From assembly GCA_002391185.1 (NCBI GenBank), contig DGRY01000193.1:3326-10641 (forward strand): DNA of 7,316 nucleotides, given 5' to 3'. A model generated the notes under the pieces. That model saw only the letters and a program-made list of their open reading frames with translations. It was not told the DNA's origin and ran no database searches. Below, piece after piece: positions 1 through 7,316 of this stretch. Each line of letters opens with the position of its first letter. Within the stretch, counting starts at the first letter, position 1. The stretch comes from Prevotella sp. UBA4376. Lineage in GTDB: Bacteria; Bacteroidota; Bacteroidia; Bacteroidales; Bacteroidaceae. The translations under genes and the position numbers were made by a program.

Positions 1-524
1 CAGGAGCACTCTTCCTCAACGTGCTGGACTTGATAACCCCACATCTGCATCACATCACAGGACTTGATCAGGAGGAACATCGTAACAACAAAACACTCAA
101 CCACATCCTACTCTTTGTTATGGCAATTGCCATACACAAAATGCCAGAAGGAATGGCAGCAGGTGTGAGTATGAGCACAATAGAAACAAACTGGTCAGTA
201 AGCCTCGGAATAGCCCTGCAGAACGTTCCAGAAGGAATGGTTATTATAGCGCCACTACTCATGGCAGGAGTCACTCCACTACGCACCCTCATAATATCAC
301 TTGTCATTGGAATGTTAGAAGTTGTCGGCGTGTGGGTTGGTTTTGCAATGGGAACAGCCTCCGAAACTATGTTGCCAGTTATGTTAGGCTTCGCAGGTGG
401 AGCAATGCTATATGTAACAAGCGACGAGATGATTCCAGAAACCCACGCTCATGGCTATCAGAAACAAGCAACCTATGCCTTACTACTCGGATTTATTACC
501 TTGATACTCATGGAAAAAATATAA
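1..524 (+). CDS. ZIP-family metal transporter, C-terminal part (5' end outside window)
   Basis: This is the C-terminal part of a ZIP-family divalent metal permease (GufA/ZupT-like group), which would move zinc, iron or similar ions across the inner membrane into the cytoplasm. The frame is open from base 3 and reads GALFLNVLDLITPHLHH before the GTG at 21, so that GTG is probably an internal valine and the true start lies upstream. The family's two paired metal-site helices are visible: HKMPEG (codons from 135) and QNVPEG (codons from 219), each with the conserved PEG turn. A histidine-containing stretch before the first helix (HLHH) fits a cytoplasmic loop. Later hydrophobic helices include a segment with SDEMIPETHAHG, and the protein ends in a last hydrophobic helix and MEKI. 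In many ZIPs the first motif is HN rather than HK. The family call is firm; the substrate cannot be told. It converges on the ATP synthase operon and is not part of it. Confidence 0.9.
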   Translation, partial: GALFLNVLDLITPHLHHITGLDQEEHRNNKTLNHILLFVMAIAIHKMPEGMAAGVSMSTIETNWSVSLGIALQNVPEGMVIIAPLLMAGVTPLRTLIISLVIGMLEVVGVWVGFAMGTASETMLPVMLGFAGGAMLYVTSDEMIPETHAHGYQKQATYALLLGFITLILMEKI

Positions 525-676
525 GAAAATAAAAACTATAGCGTTTAGCTGACACAAGTATTATACTTATCTATTAAATACATAATAGTTATAACACATA
601 AATATGCTATAAACTTCATTTGCTCACAACAATATCAATATATACGGATTATAGAGACAATATAGGGGAATAATAC

Positions 677-718
677 AAAAAAAAAGACTTCAACGAAAAA
701 ATCGCTGAAGTCTTTTTT
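677..718. terminator. Bidirectional intrinsic terminator between the ZIP gene and atpG
   Basis: A 13-bp perfect stem pairs 680-692 with 706-718 (core GACTTCA / TGAAGTC), and a further short CGA/TCG pairing lies inside. On the - strand the stem is followed by a run of nine T residues (complement of 677-685); on the + strand the stem ends in six T residues (713-718). It lies 15 bases past the atpG stop and about 150 bases past the ZIP gene stop, as expected for a shared terminator between convergent units. The rest of the 525-733 spacer is A/T-rich and shows nothing else I can support. Confidence 0.9.
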
Positions 719-733
719 ATATGATAATGATTG

Positions 734-1705
734 CTATTCCTGAGCACCTCCTGCAAGATCGAGGAGTTCGTTTGTGATTGCAGCCTGGCGGCTCTTGTTG
801 TATTCAAGATTGAGTGTTCGCAAGAGTTCGTCGGCATTATCGGTAGCTGTTTGCATAGCAACCATCCGGGCTGCATGCTCAGAAGCGATACTGTCGAGAA
901 GTGCAGTATAAACCATCAGTCTTAACAATTTTGGAACAAGAGAATTCAAAACAGTGTTAAGATCTGGCTCAACAATAAAATCGTCGTTGAGCATAACTCC
1001 TTTAACACCATTCTTTTTCTCAGCCTCTTCCTGTTTGCGACGCAGGTATTCTTGTGCTTTGGCTGTAGCAACATTACTTGTGAGGTCACGGTCGTTGTCC
1101 TGTCCAATAGTTTCTGTAGAAAGATCTATTGGGAGCAGAGTCTTACGAGTAAGAATCTGCGAACCAGCACTCTTGAAGTGATGATAGATAAGCTCTACCT
1201 TTGAGAGTTTGCCTGCAAGAAATTGTTCACCAAGTTCATGAGCAATCTGGCGACAGCCTTCAGCATTTGGTTTATCAGCAAGTTCTGCAAAAGAACCAGC
1301 TACAGTAAATCCTTCCTTGCGAGCCTTCTCTTCAACTTTTCTTCCAACAGGATAAATAACAATATCGTCGATACCCTGAGCCTTGTATTCAGCAACTATC
1401 TCGAGCATCATCTTAATAGTGTTGTTATTAAATCCGCCACAAAGCGAACTATTGGAAGTATATACAACCAAGGCTACACGCTGAGACTTTCCATGCACAC
1501 TCTCGTAAGGACTATTGGTTTCTGGAGTAGAAATCAAAAAGCTCTTGAGGATATGTTCCAACAGATTTTCGTATGGCAACATATTCTGTATGGCAGTCTG
1601 GGCATGATGAAGTTTCGATGACGCCACCATTTTCATAGCACTCGTAATTTTACGTGTGCTATTAACAGAAGCTATTCGAGTCTTTATCTCTTTTAATGAA
1701 GCCAT
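734..1705 (-). CDS. atpG: ATP synthase F1 subunit gamma
   Basis: Gamma is the central rotor shaft of F1; its N- and C-terminal helices form a coiled coil inside the alpha3beta3 ring, and its foot contacts epsilon and the c-ring. The 323-residue product starts MASLKEIKTRIASV, continues with KITSAMKMVASSKL, has the SLCGGFN motif (about residues 88-93), and ends with the typical C-terminal helix (EHAARMVAMQTATDNA, then YNKSRQAAITNELL). The start at 1705 is chosen because homologues begin MASLKEI or similar; an in-frame ATG 27 bases upstream would add nine unconserved residues and run into the spacer hairpin. The protein is about 36 residues longer than the E. coli one (287, from memory). The extra length falls mainly in a charged segment near residues 203-240, before VEPDLNTVL. 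It is the last gene of the operon and is followed by the terminator. Confidence 0.96.
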   Translation of the reverse strand: MASLKEIKTRIASVNSTRKITSAMKMVASSKLHHAQTAIQNMLPYENLLEHILKSFLISTPETNSPYESVHGKSQRVALVVYTSNSSLCGGFNNNTIKMMLEIVAEYKAQGIDDIVIYPVGRKVEEKARKEGFTVAGSFAELADKPNAEGCRQIAHELGEQFLAGKLSKVELIYHHFKSAGSQILTRKTLLPIDLSTETIGQDNDRDLTSNVATAKAQEYLRRKQEEAEKKNGVKGVMLNDDFIVEPDLNTVLNSLVPKLLRLMVYTALLDSIASEHAARMVAMQTATDNADELLRTLNLEYNKSRQAAITNELLDLAGGAQE

Positions 1706-1718
1706 AATAATTAATTTA

Positions 1719-1761
1719 GAATGTAGAACCAACGGTCACTGACCTAAGTGGTTCAACATTC
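1719..1761. other. Imperfect 43-base palindrome / hairpin in the atpA-atpG spacer
   Basis: Three nested inverted pairs share one centre: GAATGT (1719-1724) with ACATTC (1756-1761), GAACCA (1726-1731) with TGGTTC (1749-1754), and GGTC (1734-1737) with GACC (1741-1744). Small mismatched bulges separate them. As mRNA of the ATP synthase operon this would give about 16 base pairs capped by a three-base loop. It ends 13 bases before the atpG start codon. No T-run follows on the - strand, so it does not look like an intrinsic terminator. A role in mRNA processing, stability or translation of atpG is inferred only. Confidence 0.75.
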
Positions 1762-1773
1762 ATCGTTCAAAAT

Positions 1774-3348
1774 TTACGCGAAGCACTGCTTTGCACATTC
1801 CTTAATGCATTGTTCGGTCTCCTCGGTGAGCTTGCCGCTGGCAAGGGTATCAAGGATGTCTTGATGCTGTGTGCGCATAACTTCAAGGAACTGATCCTGA
1901 CGCTTACGCACCTCGGTAACAGGAACTGCATGCATGAGTCCGTTGACACCACAATACAAAATGGCAATCTGCTCGCCCACTGGCATTGGAGAATACTGTG
2001 GCTGAATGAGCAACTGATTATTCTTTCTACCACGGTCGAGTGTCATTGCAGTCACAGCATCCATATCGCTGGCAAATTTAGAGAAACTCTCAAGCTCACG
2101 ATACTGTGCCATATCTATCTTAAGTGTACCTGCTACTTTCTTCATACTCTTTACCTGAGCAGAACCACCTACACGAGATACAGAGATACCCACATTGATA
2201 GCAGGACGGAATCCCTGATTGAAGAGATTACTCTCAAGATATATCTGACCGTCGGTGATTGAAATCACATTAGTAGGAATATAAGCTGACACATCGCCTG
2301 CCTGAGTTTCGATGATTGGAAGGGCAGTTAGAGAACCTCCACCCTTTACAAAAGGTTTCATGCTCTCAGGAAGGTCATTCATCTGCTCAGCTATTTCCTG
2401 CTGATCATTTATACGTGCTGCACGCTCCAACAAACGAGAGTGGAGATAGAACACATCACCAGGATAGGCTTCACGACCTGAAGGACGACGCAAGATAAGC
2501 GACACTTCACGATATGCAACAGCCTGCTTTGAAAGGTCATCGTAAACAACAAGGGCATGATAACCACGATCGCGGAAATATTCGCCTATGGCAGCACCTG
2601 CAAATGGTGCATAATACTGCATAGCAGCAGGATCGGCAGCCGTAGCACTTACCACAATGGTATATGGCATTGCACCATGATCTTCAAGAGTCTGTACCAA
2701 AGAAGCTACAGTAGAAGCTTTCTGACCTATAGCAACATATATACAATAAACAGGCTTGCCTGCCTCGTAGTTTCCTTTCTGATTGATGATTGTATCAACT
2801 GCAACAGCAGTCTTACCTGTCTGACGGTCACCAATGATAAGCTCACGCTGTCCACGACCAATAGGAATCATTGAGTCAACAGCCTTAAGACCTGTCTGCA
2901 GTGGTTCCTTTACTGGCTGACGGTAGATAACTCCAGGAGCCTTACGGTCAAGTGGCATCTCTATAGCATCGGTAAGATTGATTTCGCCTTTACCATCAAT
3001 AGCCTGCCCAATAGGATTGACAACACGACCAAGGAAATTGTCATTCACACGGATAGACGCTATTCGATGGGTGCGTTTCACTTTCTGGCCTTCCTTGATG
3101 CCCGCTGTAGAACCCATGATGACACAACCCACGTTATCTTCCTCAAGGTTCATGACAATAGCCATAGTGCCATTTTCAAACTCAAGGAGCTCGGAAGCTT
3201 CAACATTGCGCAAGCCATACACGTGTGCCACACCATCGGCAACAGTAAGCACGGTACCTACCTCGTCGAACTGAGTCGCATCGTTGATGCCCTGAAGTTC
3301 TCGCTGAAGAACCTCAGACACTTCGCTTGGTTTTATTTTTTCTGACAT
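1774..3348 (-). CDS. atpA: ATP synthase F1 subunit alpha
   Basis: Alpha is the non-catalytic nucleotide-binding subunit of the F1 hexamer and supplies the arginine finger to the catalytic sites on beta. The 524-residue product shows, in order, the N-terminal beta-barrel domain (about 27-95), the P-loop GDRQTGKT (about 173-180), a Walker B-like stretch ALVVYDD (about 265-271), the family signature [20 protein letters not shown] (from about 289), and [10 protein letters not shown] with the arginine finger near residue 392. The C-terminal helical domain follows. I chose the ATG at 3348 ([10 protein letters not shown]), which leaves a 7-base gap after atpH and matches the usual alpha N-terminus. 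An ATG at 3369 would add seven residues and overlap the end of atpH by 14 bases. No clear Shine-Dalgarno site precedes either. Length is normal for the family (about 510-530). Confidence 0.97.
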   Translation of the reverse strand: MSEKIKPSEVSEVLQRELQGINDATQFDEVGTVLTVADGVAHVYGLRNVEASELLEFENGTMAIVMNLEEDNVGCVIMGSTAGIKEGQKVKRTHRIASIRVNDNFLGRVVNPIGQAIDGKGEINLTDAIEMPLDRKAPGVIYRQPVKEPLQTGLKAVDSMIPIGRGQRELIIGDRQTGKTAVAVDTIINQKGNYEAGKPVYCIYVAIGQKASTVASLVQTLEDHGAMPYTIVVSATAADPAAMQYYAPFAGAAIGEYFRDRGYHALVVYDDLSKQAVAYREVSLILRRPSGREAYPGDVFYLHSRLLERAARINDQQEIAEQMNDLPESMKPFVKGGGSLTALPIIETQAGDVSAYIPTNVISITDGQIYLESNLFNQGFRPAINVGISVSRVGGSAQVKSMKKVAGTLKIDMAQYRELESFSKFASDMDAVTAMTLDRGRKNNQLLIQPQYSPMPVGEQIAILYCGVNGLMHAVPVTEVRKRQDQFLEVMRTQHQDILDTLASGKLTEETEQCIKECAKQCFA

Positions 3349-3355
3349 ATTATTT

Positions 3356-3889
3356 TCATTTAAGTTCACTAAGGATGTTGTTCAAGCGTGTCTTAACGCT
3401 TGCATCCATCCTGTAAGTATCATACTCAAGGATAAAGCCTCCAATGATAGATGGATCGACCTCTGTGTTGAATTCAACAGTTCCCTGAGTTCTACTTTCC
3501 ACCATCTGCTTCATCTTCTGCTCAGTGGCTTCAGACACAGCAGCGGCAGTAGTTAGTTTACCACGGATGATATTCTTCTGCTCCCTGTAGAAAGTGATAT
3601 ATGAATTAGCCATGAATTGCAAAACTTTTTCCCTACCCTCTTTCAACACAAGCTCTATGAAACGCTTGCTCAACTCGTTGGCATCGGGGCCAAGTGCAGT
3701 AGTGAGCAAACGCACTTTCTCTGAGCGCAGGAGCATAGGGTTTTCTATCGTAGCACGCAAATCGGCAACCTCAACATAACAAGCAGCAAGCATTATCATG
3801 TCGGCATATACCTTTTCTTCTACTTTAAGCTCAGTAGCACTCTTCAGGAGAGCACGGGCATATCGTACCGATATTACACCATAATCCAT
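3356..3889 (-). CDS. atpH: ATP synthase F1 subunit delta (OSCP)
   Basis: Delta sits on top of the alpha3beta3 ring and joins it to the peripheral stalk formed by b. The 177-residue product begins [18 protein letters not shown], with the conserved RYARAL of the N-terminal helical bundle. It has [11 protein letters not shown] near residues 49-59 and the typical C-terminal block [12 protein letters not shown] followed by [12 protein letters not shown]. The length matches the family (about 177 in E. coli). It starts six bases after the atpF stop and ends seven bases before the chosen atpA start, so it is tightly packed in the operon. Sequence conservation is lower than in alpha or beta, as is usual for delta, but motifs and position agree. 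Confidence 0.95.
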   Translation of the reverse strand: MDYGVISVRYARALLKSATELKVEEKVYADMIMLAACYVEVADLRATIENPMLLRSEKVRLLTTALGPDANELSKRFIELVLKEGREKVLQFMANSYITFYREQKNIIRGKLTTAAAVSEATEQKMKQMVESRTQGTVEFNTEVDPSIIGGFILEYDTYRMDASVKTRLNNILSELK

Positions 3890-3895
3890 AAGCTT

Positions 3896-4402
3896 TTATT
3901 CTTTCTTGTCGTCAGAAGAAACTTCATCCAGCAGTCGATTTACCAAATCCATCTGCTTAGCATCAGTAGAGAGGTTCTCGCGCAGAATTTTCTCTGCAAT
4001 CTGAACACTCAGTTCAACAACCTGAGAACGAATGTCACGAATGGCATTCTGTTTCTCGGTTTCAATCTGAGCCTTAGCCTCGTTGACGATGCGTGCACCT
4101 TCTTCACGAGCTTTGTTCTGAGCCTTCTCTACTATTGCATCACGAGTTTCGGCAGCCTCTTTCAAGATGGTTGCCTGTTTCTCGCGAGCTTCCTGCAGCA
4201 TGGATTCACTCTCTTTCTGAATATTAGCAAGTCGCTCGTTGGCTTCATGCGCCTTCTTGATACTCTCATCGATAAAAGCCTTACGCTCGTTCACCATCTT
4301 GACAATAGAAGGGAAACCCCATTTCCACAAGATGAGGAACACGATGAGGAAGACGATGGTCATCCAAAAAAGCAGACCGCTTTCAGGCATTAATAAATCC
4401 AT
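3896..4402 (-). CDS. atpF: ATP synthase Fo subunit b
   Basis: Subunit b forms the peripheral stalk that holds F1 still against the turning rotor. The 168-residue product has one N-terminal membrane helix (about residues 11-30, rich in F, I, L, V and W), then WKWGFPSIVKMVNERKAFID, where the chain leaves the membrane. A long charged coiled coil rich in E, K, A and Q covers about 35-150, and a short C-terminal part binds delta. Only one b gene is present, so a homodimer is expected rather than the b/b' pair of phototrophs. The start at 4402 (MDLLMPESG) is preferred over the ATG four codons later because related b subunits begin with a similar short hydrophobic stretch ending in P-[DE]-S-G. It lies between atpE (45-base gap) and atpH (6-base gap). 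Confidence 0.95.
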   Translation of the reverse strand: MDLLMPESGLLFWMTIVFLIVFLILWKWGFPSIVKMVNERKAFIDESIKKAHEANERLANIQKESESMLQEAREKQATILKEAAETRDAIVEKAQNKAREEGARIVNEAKAQIETEKQNAIRDIRSQVVELSVQIAEKILRENLSTDAKQMDLVNRLLDEVSSDDKKE

Positions 4403-4447
4403 TCGCGCTGGTTTAAGTTAAATTCTATGTGAAATCTCACTCTATAA

Positions 4448-4702
<255 letters not shown>

Positions 4703-4732
4703 TTAAATTATTATTGTTTTGTTCTTTTACAT

Positions 4733-5818
4733 TTATTCGTGTTCTTTTACATGTGCCTGAGAGATGAACACAGCACTCAACATGGTAAATACCAAAGCTT
4801 GAATATAGCTTACAAGAATCTCGAGAAGCATCATGAAGATGCTAAGGGAAACTGATATTACCGACATACCAGAACCAGCAACATTGTTCACGACATCGCT
4901 GGTGGTGAGATGGAACATGATGAATATCATACCAGCAAAAGCAAGTGCTATGGCATGACCAGCCATCATATTGGCAAAAAGTCGGATGATAAGAGCAAGT
5001 GGCTTGGTAAAAATACCAAACAACTCTATAACAGGCATCAAAGGTACAGGAACCTTCAGCCATGTTGGAACATCACCCCAGAAAATCTCCTTCCAGTAGT
5101 CACGTGTTCCGGTAAGATTGGTAACAAGGAATGTAGCCACACCAAAGAAACATGTGCAAGCAATATTACCAGTGAGATTACCACCACCAGGAGGGAATGG
5201 CACTATACCCATGATATTGGCTGTGAAGATGAAAAAGAAGCATGTGAGAAGATAAGGCGCATATTTATCTGCCTCATCACCCATAACTGGCTTAATAACA
5301 TCATCATACACCGACATGATAAACATGTGCATCAACCCTACGAAACCAGAAGGAGCAGCATCATCAACCTTGTGTTTGCGACACCAACGAGCTGGTATGA
5401 GAACGCAAAGCAATAGAATGAATGCATCTATAAAGAGCACACATACTGTCTTGGTGATAGAAAGGTCTAAGGGACGGATTTCATCATTACCAACTTTCTC
5501 AACAATCTTGGAAGGATACTTCTCGTCTTTTGCACTCTTAATATAGAGTCCATAAGGTCCTGGGCGATTGCCTAGTGCATCTGGTTCTTCGGAGAACTCG
5601 CTACTGCAGAACACATGCCATCCTGTGGAACTTTTCACAATTATCGGCAAATGAAACACGATAGGTGTCTTACCAATATTTGTGACATGCCACTCATAAG
5701 AATCCTTGATATGTCCCCACAATATCTCCTTCATATCAATACTCTTCTTCTCTGCAAAGCCTGGTATGGCAGAGAGAATAAGGAGAAGCATGAGAAGATA
5801 TTTCTTTATATGTTTCAT
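4733..5818 (-). CDS. atpB: ATP synthase Fo subunit a, with signal peptide and long N-terminal extension
   Basis: Subunit a is the membrane stator that provides the two half-channels for ions at the c-ring. The 361-residue product starts with an apparent signal peptide: basic MKHIKK, hydrophobic LLMLLLILSAIPGFA, and a likely cleavage after A22. A polar segment of about 95 residues follows, placed outside the membrane by this topology, before the first core helix (about 122-141). The core holds the essential arginine near residue 279 in IIRLFANMMAGHAIAL, NIMGIVPFPPGG near 201-212, and the last helix with EILVSYIQALVFTMLSAVFI (E333, Q340). E. coli subunit a is 271 residues, so the extra length lies mostly at the N-terminus. 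It starts three bases after the preceding small membrane gene, which suggests coupled translation. Confidence 0.96.
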   Translation of the reverse strand: MKHIKKYLLMLLLILSAIPGFAEKKSIDMKEILWGHIKDSYEWHVTNIGKTPIVFHLPIIVKSSTGWHVFCSSEFSEEPDALGNRPGPYGLYIKSAKDEKYPSKIVEKVGNDEIRPLDLSITKTVCVLFIDAFILLLCVLIPARWCRKHKVDDAAPSGFVGLMHMFIMSVYDDVIKPVMGDEADKYAPYLLTCFFFIFTANIMGIVPFPPGGGNLTGNIACTCFFGVATFLVTNLTGTRDYWKEIFWGDVPTWLKVPVPLMPVIELFGIFTKPLALIIRLFANMMAGHAIALAFAGMIFIMFHLTTSDVVNNVAGSGMSVISVSLSIFMMLLEILVSYIQALVFTMLSAVFISQAHVKEHE

Positions 5819-5821
5819 ACC

Positions 5822-6247
5822 TTAATTATTACGTTTTTGTTTCTGTTTCTCTACAAAGGAGAAGAACATTGTTTCAAACATAAGCGAACTAATATAGAAC
5901 AATGCGAAAGTGATGACAAAGCCAAGCATCACATTTTTTCTATCATAAAGAACAAACATGCCGGCAATAACTACAATAAGAGCAAGCAACATTCGGATAG
6001 TGCCACATGCCATATAATAGCGCCCCATGATGTTTGGCGAATGAAGAGCTATTGCCCGCCATGCCATGATAGAGAAACGGTTCACAACCAGTTGATATAC
6101 GCTGCAGAAACCTACACTATAGATGTGGTCGGTGAGATCTCCTAAATGCACCAGAAGGAAACCAATAAGTGACATTCCACATACTATCCATAACGAAATC
6201 AATTGATAACGCTTTACAATACGCTTGATTCGTTGTTCTCTATCCAT
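5822..6247 (-). CDS. Uncharacterised small membrane protein in the ATP synthase operon (atpI-like position)
   Basis: I do not recognise a family from motifs. The 141-residue product has a basic N-terminus (MDREQRIKRIVKRY), then hydrophobic segments near residues 16-35, 43-66 (weaker), 85-101 and 105-131, and a basic tail (KQKQKRNN). Four membrane helices with both ends in the cytoplasm fit the positive charges. It lies 24 bases after atpC and 3 bases before atpB, so it is co-transcribed and probably translationally coupled with subunit a. In many bacteria a small membrane protein (AtpI) encoded beside atpB helps assemble the c-ring; position, size and topology fit such a role, but that is inference from context. 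No GxxxG-rich or metal-binding motif stands out. Being real is well supported by operon packing; function is open. Confidence 0.85.
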   Translation of the reverse strand: MDREQRIKRIVKRYQLISLWIVCGMSLIGFLLVHLGDLTDHIYSVGFCSVYQLVVNRFSIMAWRAIALHSPNIMGRYYMACGTIRMLLALIVVIAGMFVLYDRKNVMLGFVITFALFYISSLMFETMFFSFVEKQKQKRNN

Positions 6248-6271
6248 TTACGCCTTATTCTATTTATTAGA

Positions 6272-6511
6272 TTATACTTCTACACACACAGAAACCTCAT
6301 TGCGCTTTACTTGTACAAAGCCTCCGAGAATATCTATGCGCTGTTCACCTTCTTTTGTTTTATATTTCACACACCCCTTCTCAAGACTTGAAATTATTGG
6401 CGCATGATCAACGAGAATCTCAAACTCTCCTAATGTACCAGGAACAGTTACGCTTTCGACCTCGCCATGGTAAACCACCTTTTCTGTTGAAACTATCTTT
6501 AGTACTAACAT
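6272..6511 (-). CDS. atpC: ATP synthase F1 subunit epsilon, beta-sandwich domain only
   Basis: Epsilon joins the gamma foot to the c-ring; in many bacteria its C-terminal helices can also block rotation. The 79-residue product covers only the N-terminal beta-sandwich. It has LKIVSTEKVVYHGEVESVTVPG, then the conserved GEFEILVDHAPIISSL (about 28-43), and ends with GGFVQVKRNEVSVCVEV, where the sandwich ends. E. coli epsilon is 139 residues, so the two-helix C-terminal domain is missing. The stop at 6272-6274 is followed by a 24-base gap and the next gene, with no continuing epsilon-like reading, so this looks natural and not a frameshift. Short epsilons are known in Bacteroidetes/Chlorobi relatives. 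Auto-inhibition through the C-terminal domain is therefore not expected. Confidence 0.95.
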   Translation of the reverse strand: MLVLKIVSTEKVVYHGEVESVTVPGTLGEFEILVDHAPIISSLEKGCVKYKTKEGEQRIDILGGFVQVKRNEVSVCVEV

Positions 6512-6522
6512 AATTGTTAATG

Positions 6523-6600
6523 TGGAATTACGAATTACAAATTACGAATTGGTCGCCCTTTGGCGATGAAAATTTATATAATTACAAATTCCTAATTCCA
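6523..6600. repeat. Imperfect inverted repeat with heptamer periodicity and a central GC hairpin
   Basis: Arms 6523-6544 and 6579-6600 are reverse complements at 18 of 22 positions, with perfect TGGAATTA / TAATTCCA ends. Between them lies a GC-rich hairpin, TCGCC (6553-6557) and GGCGA (6562-6566) around a four-base loop. The left arm is also a tandem 7-base repeat: AATTACG, AATTACA, AATTACG, AATT (6526-6550). It sits in the spacer after atpD, just before the atpC start. Confidence 0.75.
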
Positions 6601-6653
6601 AACTCGTAACTCGCAATCAAATTAATTTCTAATTACAAACTCGTAACTCGTAA

Positions 6654-6654
<1 letters not shown>
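6592..6654. repeat. Direct repeat, two 26-base copies 37 bases apart
   Basis: Bases 6592-6617 and 6629-6654 agree at 24 of 26 positions. Each copy contains a doubled heptamer, AACTCGT followed by AACTCGC or AACTCGT. The second copy touches the first base of the atpD stop codon (6654-6656). The heptamer resembles the reverse complement of the AATTACG units in the left arm of the neighbouring inverted repeat, so the whole spacer appears to be built from one short unit in both orientations. Confidence 0.75.

Positions 6655-7316
<662 letters not shown>

Noticed and set aside
1223..1621. 132-residue + strand open frame opposite atpG
   Set aside because: Antisense shadow within the conserved gamma gene; no motif and no plausible start context.
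1810..2262. 150-residue + strand open frame opposite atpA
   Set aside because: It is antisense to the strongly conserved C-terminal part of alpha and shows no protein-like pattern.
4429..4440. Small hairpin GTGA/TCAC in the atpE-atpF spacer
   Set aside because: Only four base pairs; too weak to separate from chance in A/T-rich DNA.
4910..5416. 168-residue + strand open frame opposite atpB
   Set aside because: It overlaps a confidently identified conserved gene in full, has no recognisable domain and has low-complexity, unnatural composition; it is an antisense shadow.
5615..6145. 176-residue + strand open frame opposite atpB and the 141-residue gene
   Set aside because: Composition is odd (many H, C, K, N), no motif is seen, and the - strand genes explain the region.
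6512..6653. Internal promoter in the atpD-atpC spacer
   Set aside because: Several TTTG strings occur on the - strand, but I could not find a TAnnTTTG -7 element with a correctly spaced -33 TTTG, as expected for Bacteroidetes.

Overview
The window looks like chromosomal DNA from a member of the Bacteroidales, most likely a Prevotellaceae relative. The reasons are the ATP synthase gene order (beta, epsilon, a small membrane protein, a, c, b, delta, alpha, gamma), the A/T-rich upstream regions without clear Shine-Dalgarno sites, the very short epsilon subunit, and the a subunit that carries a signal peptide and a long N-terminal extension. The assignment is inferred from protein and operon features; no database search was possible.

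Layout. Positions 1-524 (+ strand) hold the C-terminal part of a ZIP-family metal transporter that begins before the window. Positions 525-733 are a convergent intergenic stretch. It is A/T-rich with no gene, and carries a strong hairpin with T-tracts on both sides (677-718) that should end transcription from both directions. From 734 to the right edge, everything lies on the - strand and forms one F-type ATP synthase operon. Read in the direction of transcription it is atpD (5' part outside the window), atpC, an uncharacterised four-helix membrane protein in an atpI-like position, atpB, atpE, atpF, atpH, atpA and atpG. Most junctions are tight (3-45 bases). Two are wider and structured: the atpD-atpC spacer (142 bases, heptamer-periodic repeats and inverted symmetry) and the atpA-atpG spacer (68 bases, a 43-base imperfect palindrome).

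How the genes work together. atpB, atpE and atpF encode the membrane Fo sector (a, c, b). atpH encodes the delta connector. atpA, atpD, atpG and atpC encode F1 (alpha, beta, gamma, epsilon). All eight structural subunits are represented, with beta only partly inside the window. The c subunit has the ion-binding glutamate and lacks the extra ligands of sodium-specific rings, so proton coupling is the likelier reading.

Oddities. There is a single-base insertion that breaks the atpD reading frame near 7146, which may be a sequence error. The two structured spacers are the most interesting non-coding features. I found no sign of an unknown defence, mobile or biosynthetic system; this is mostly a core housekeeping locus.
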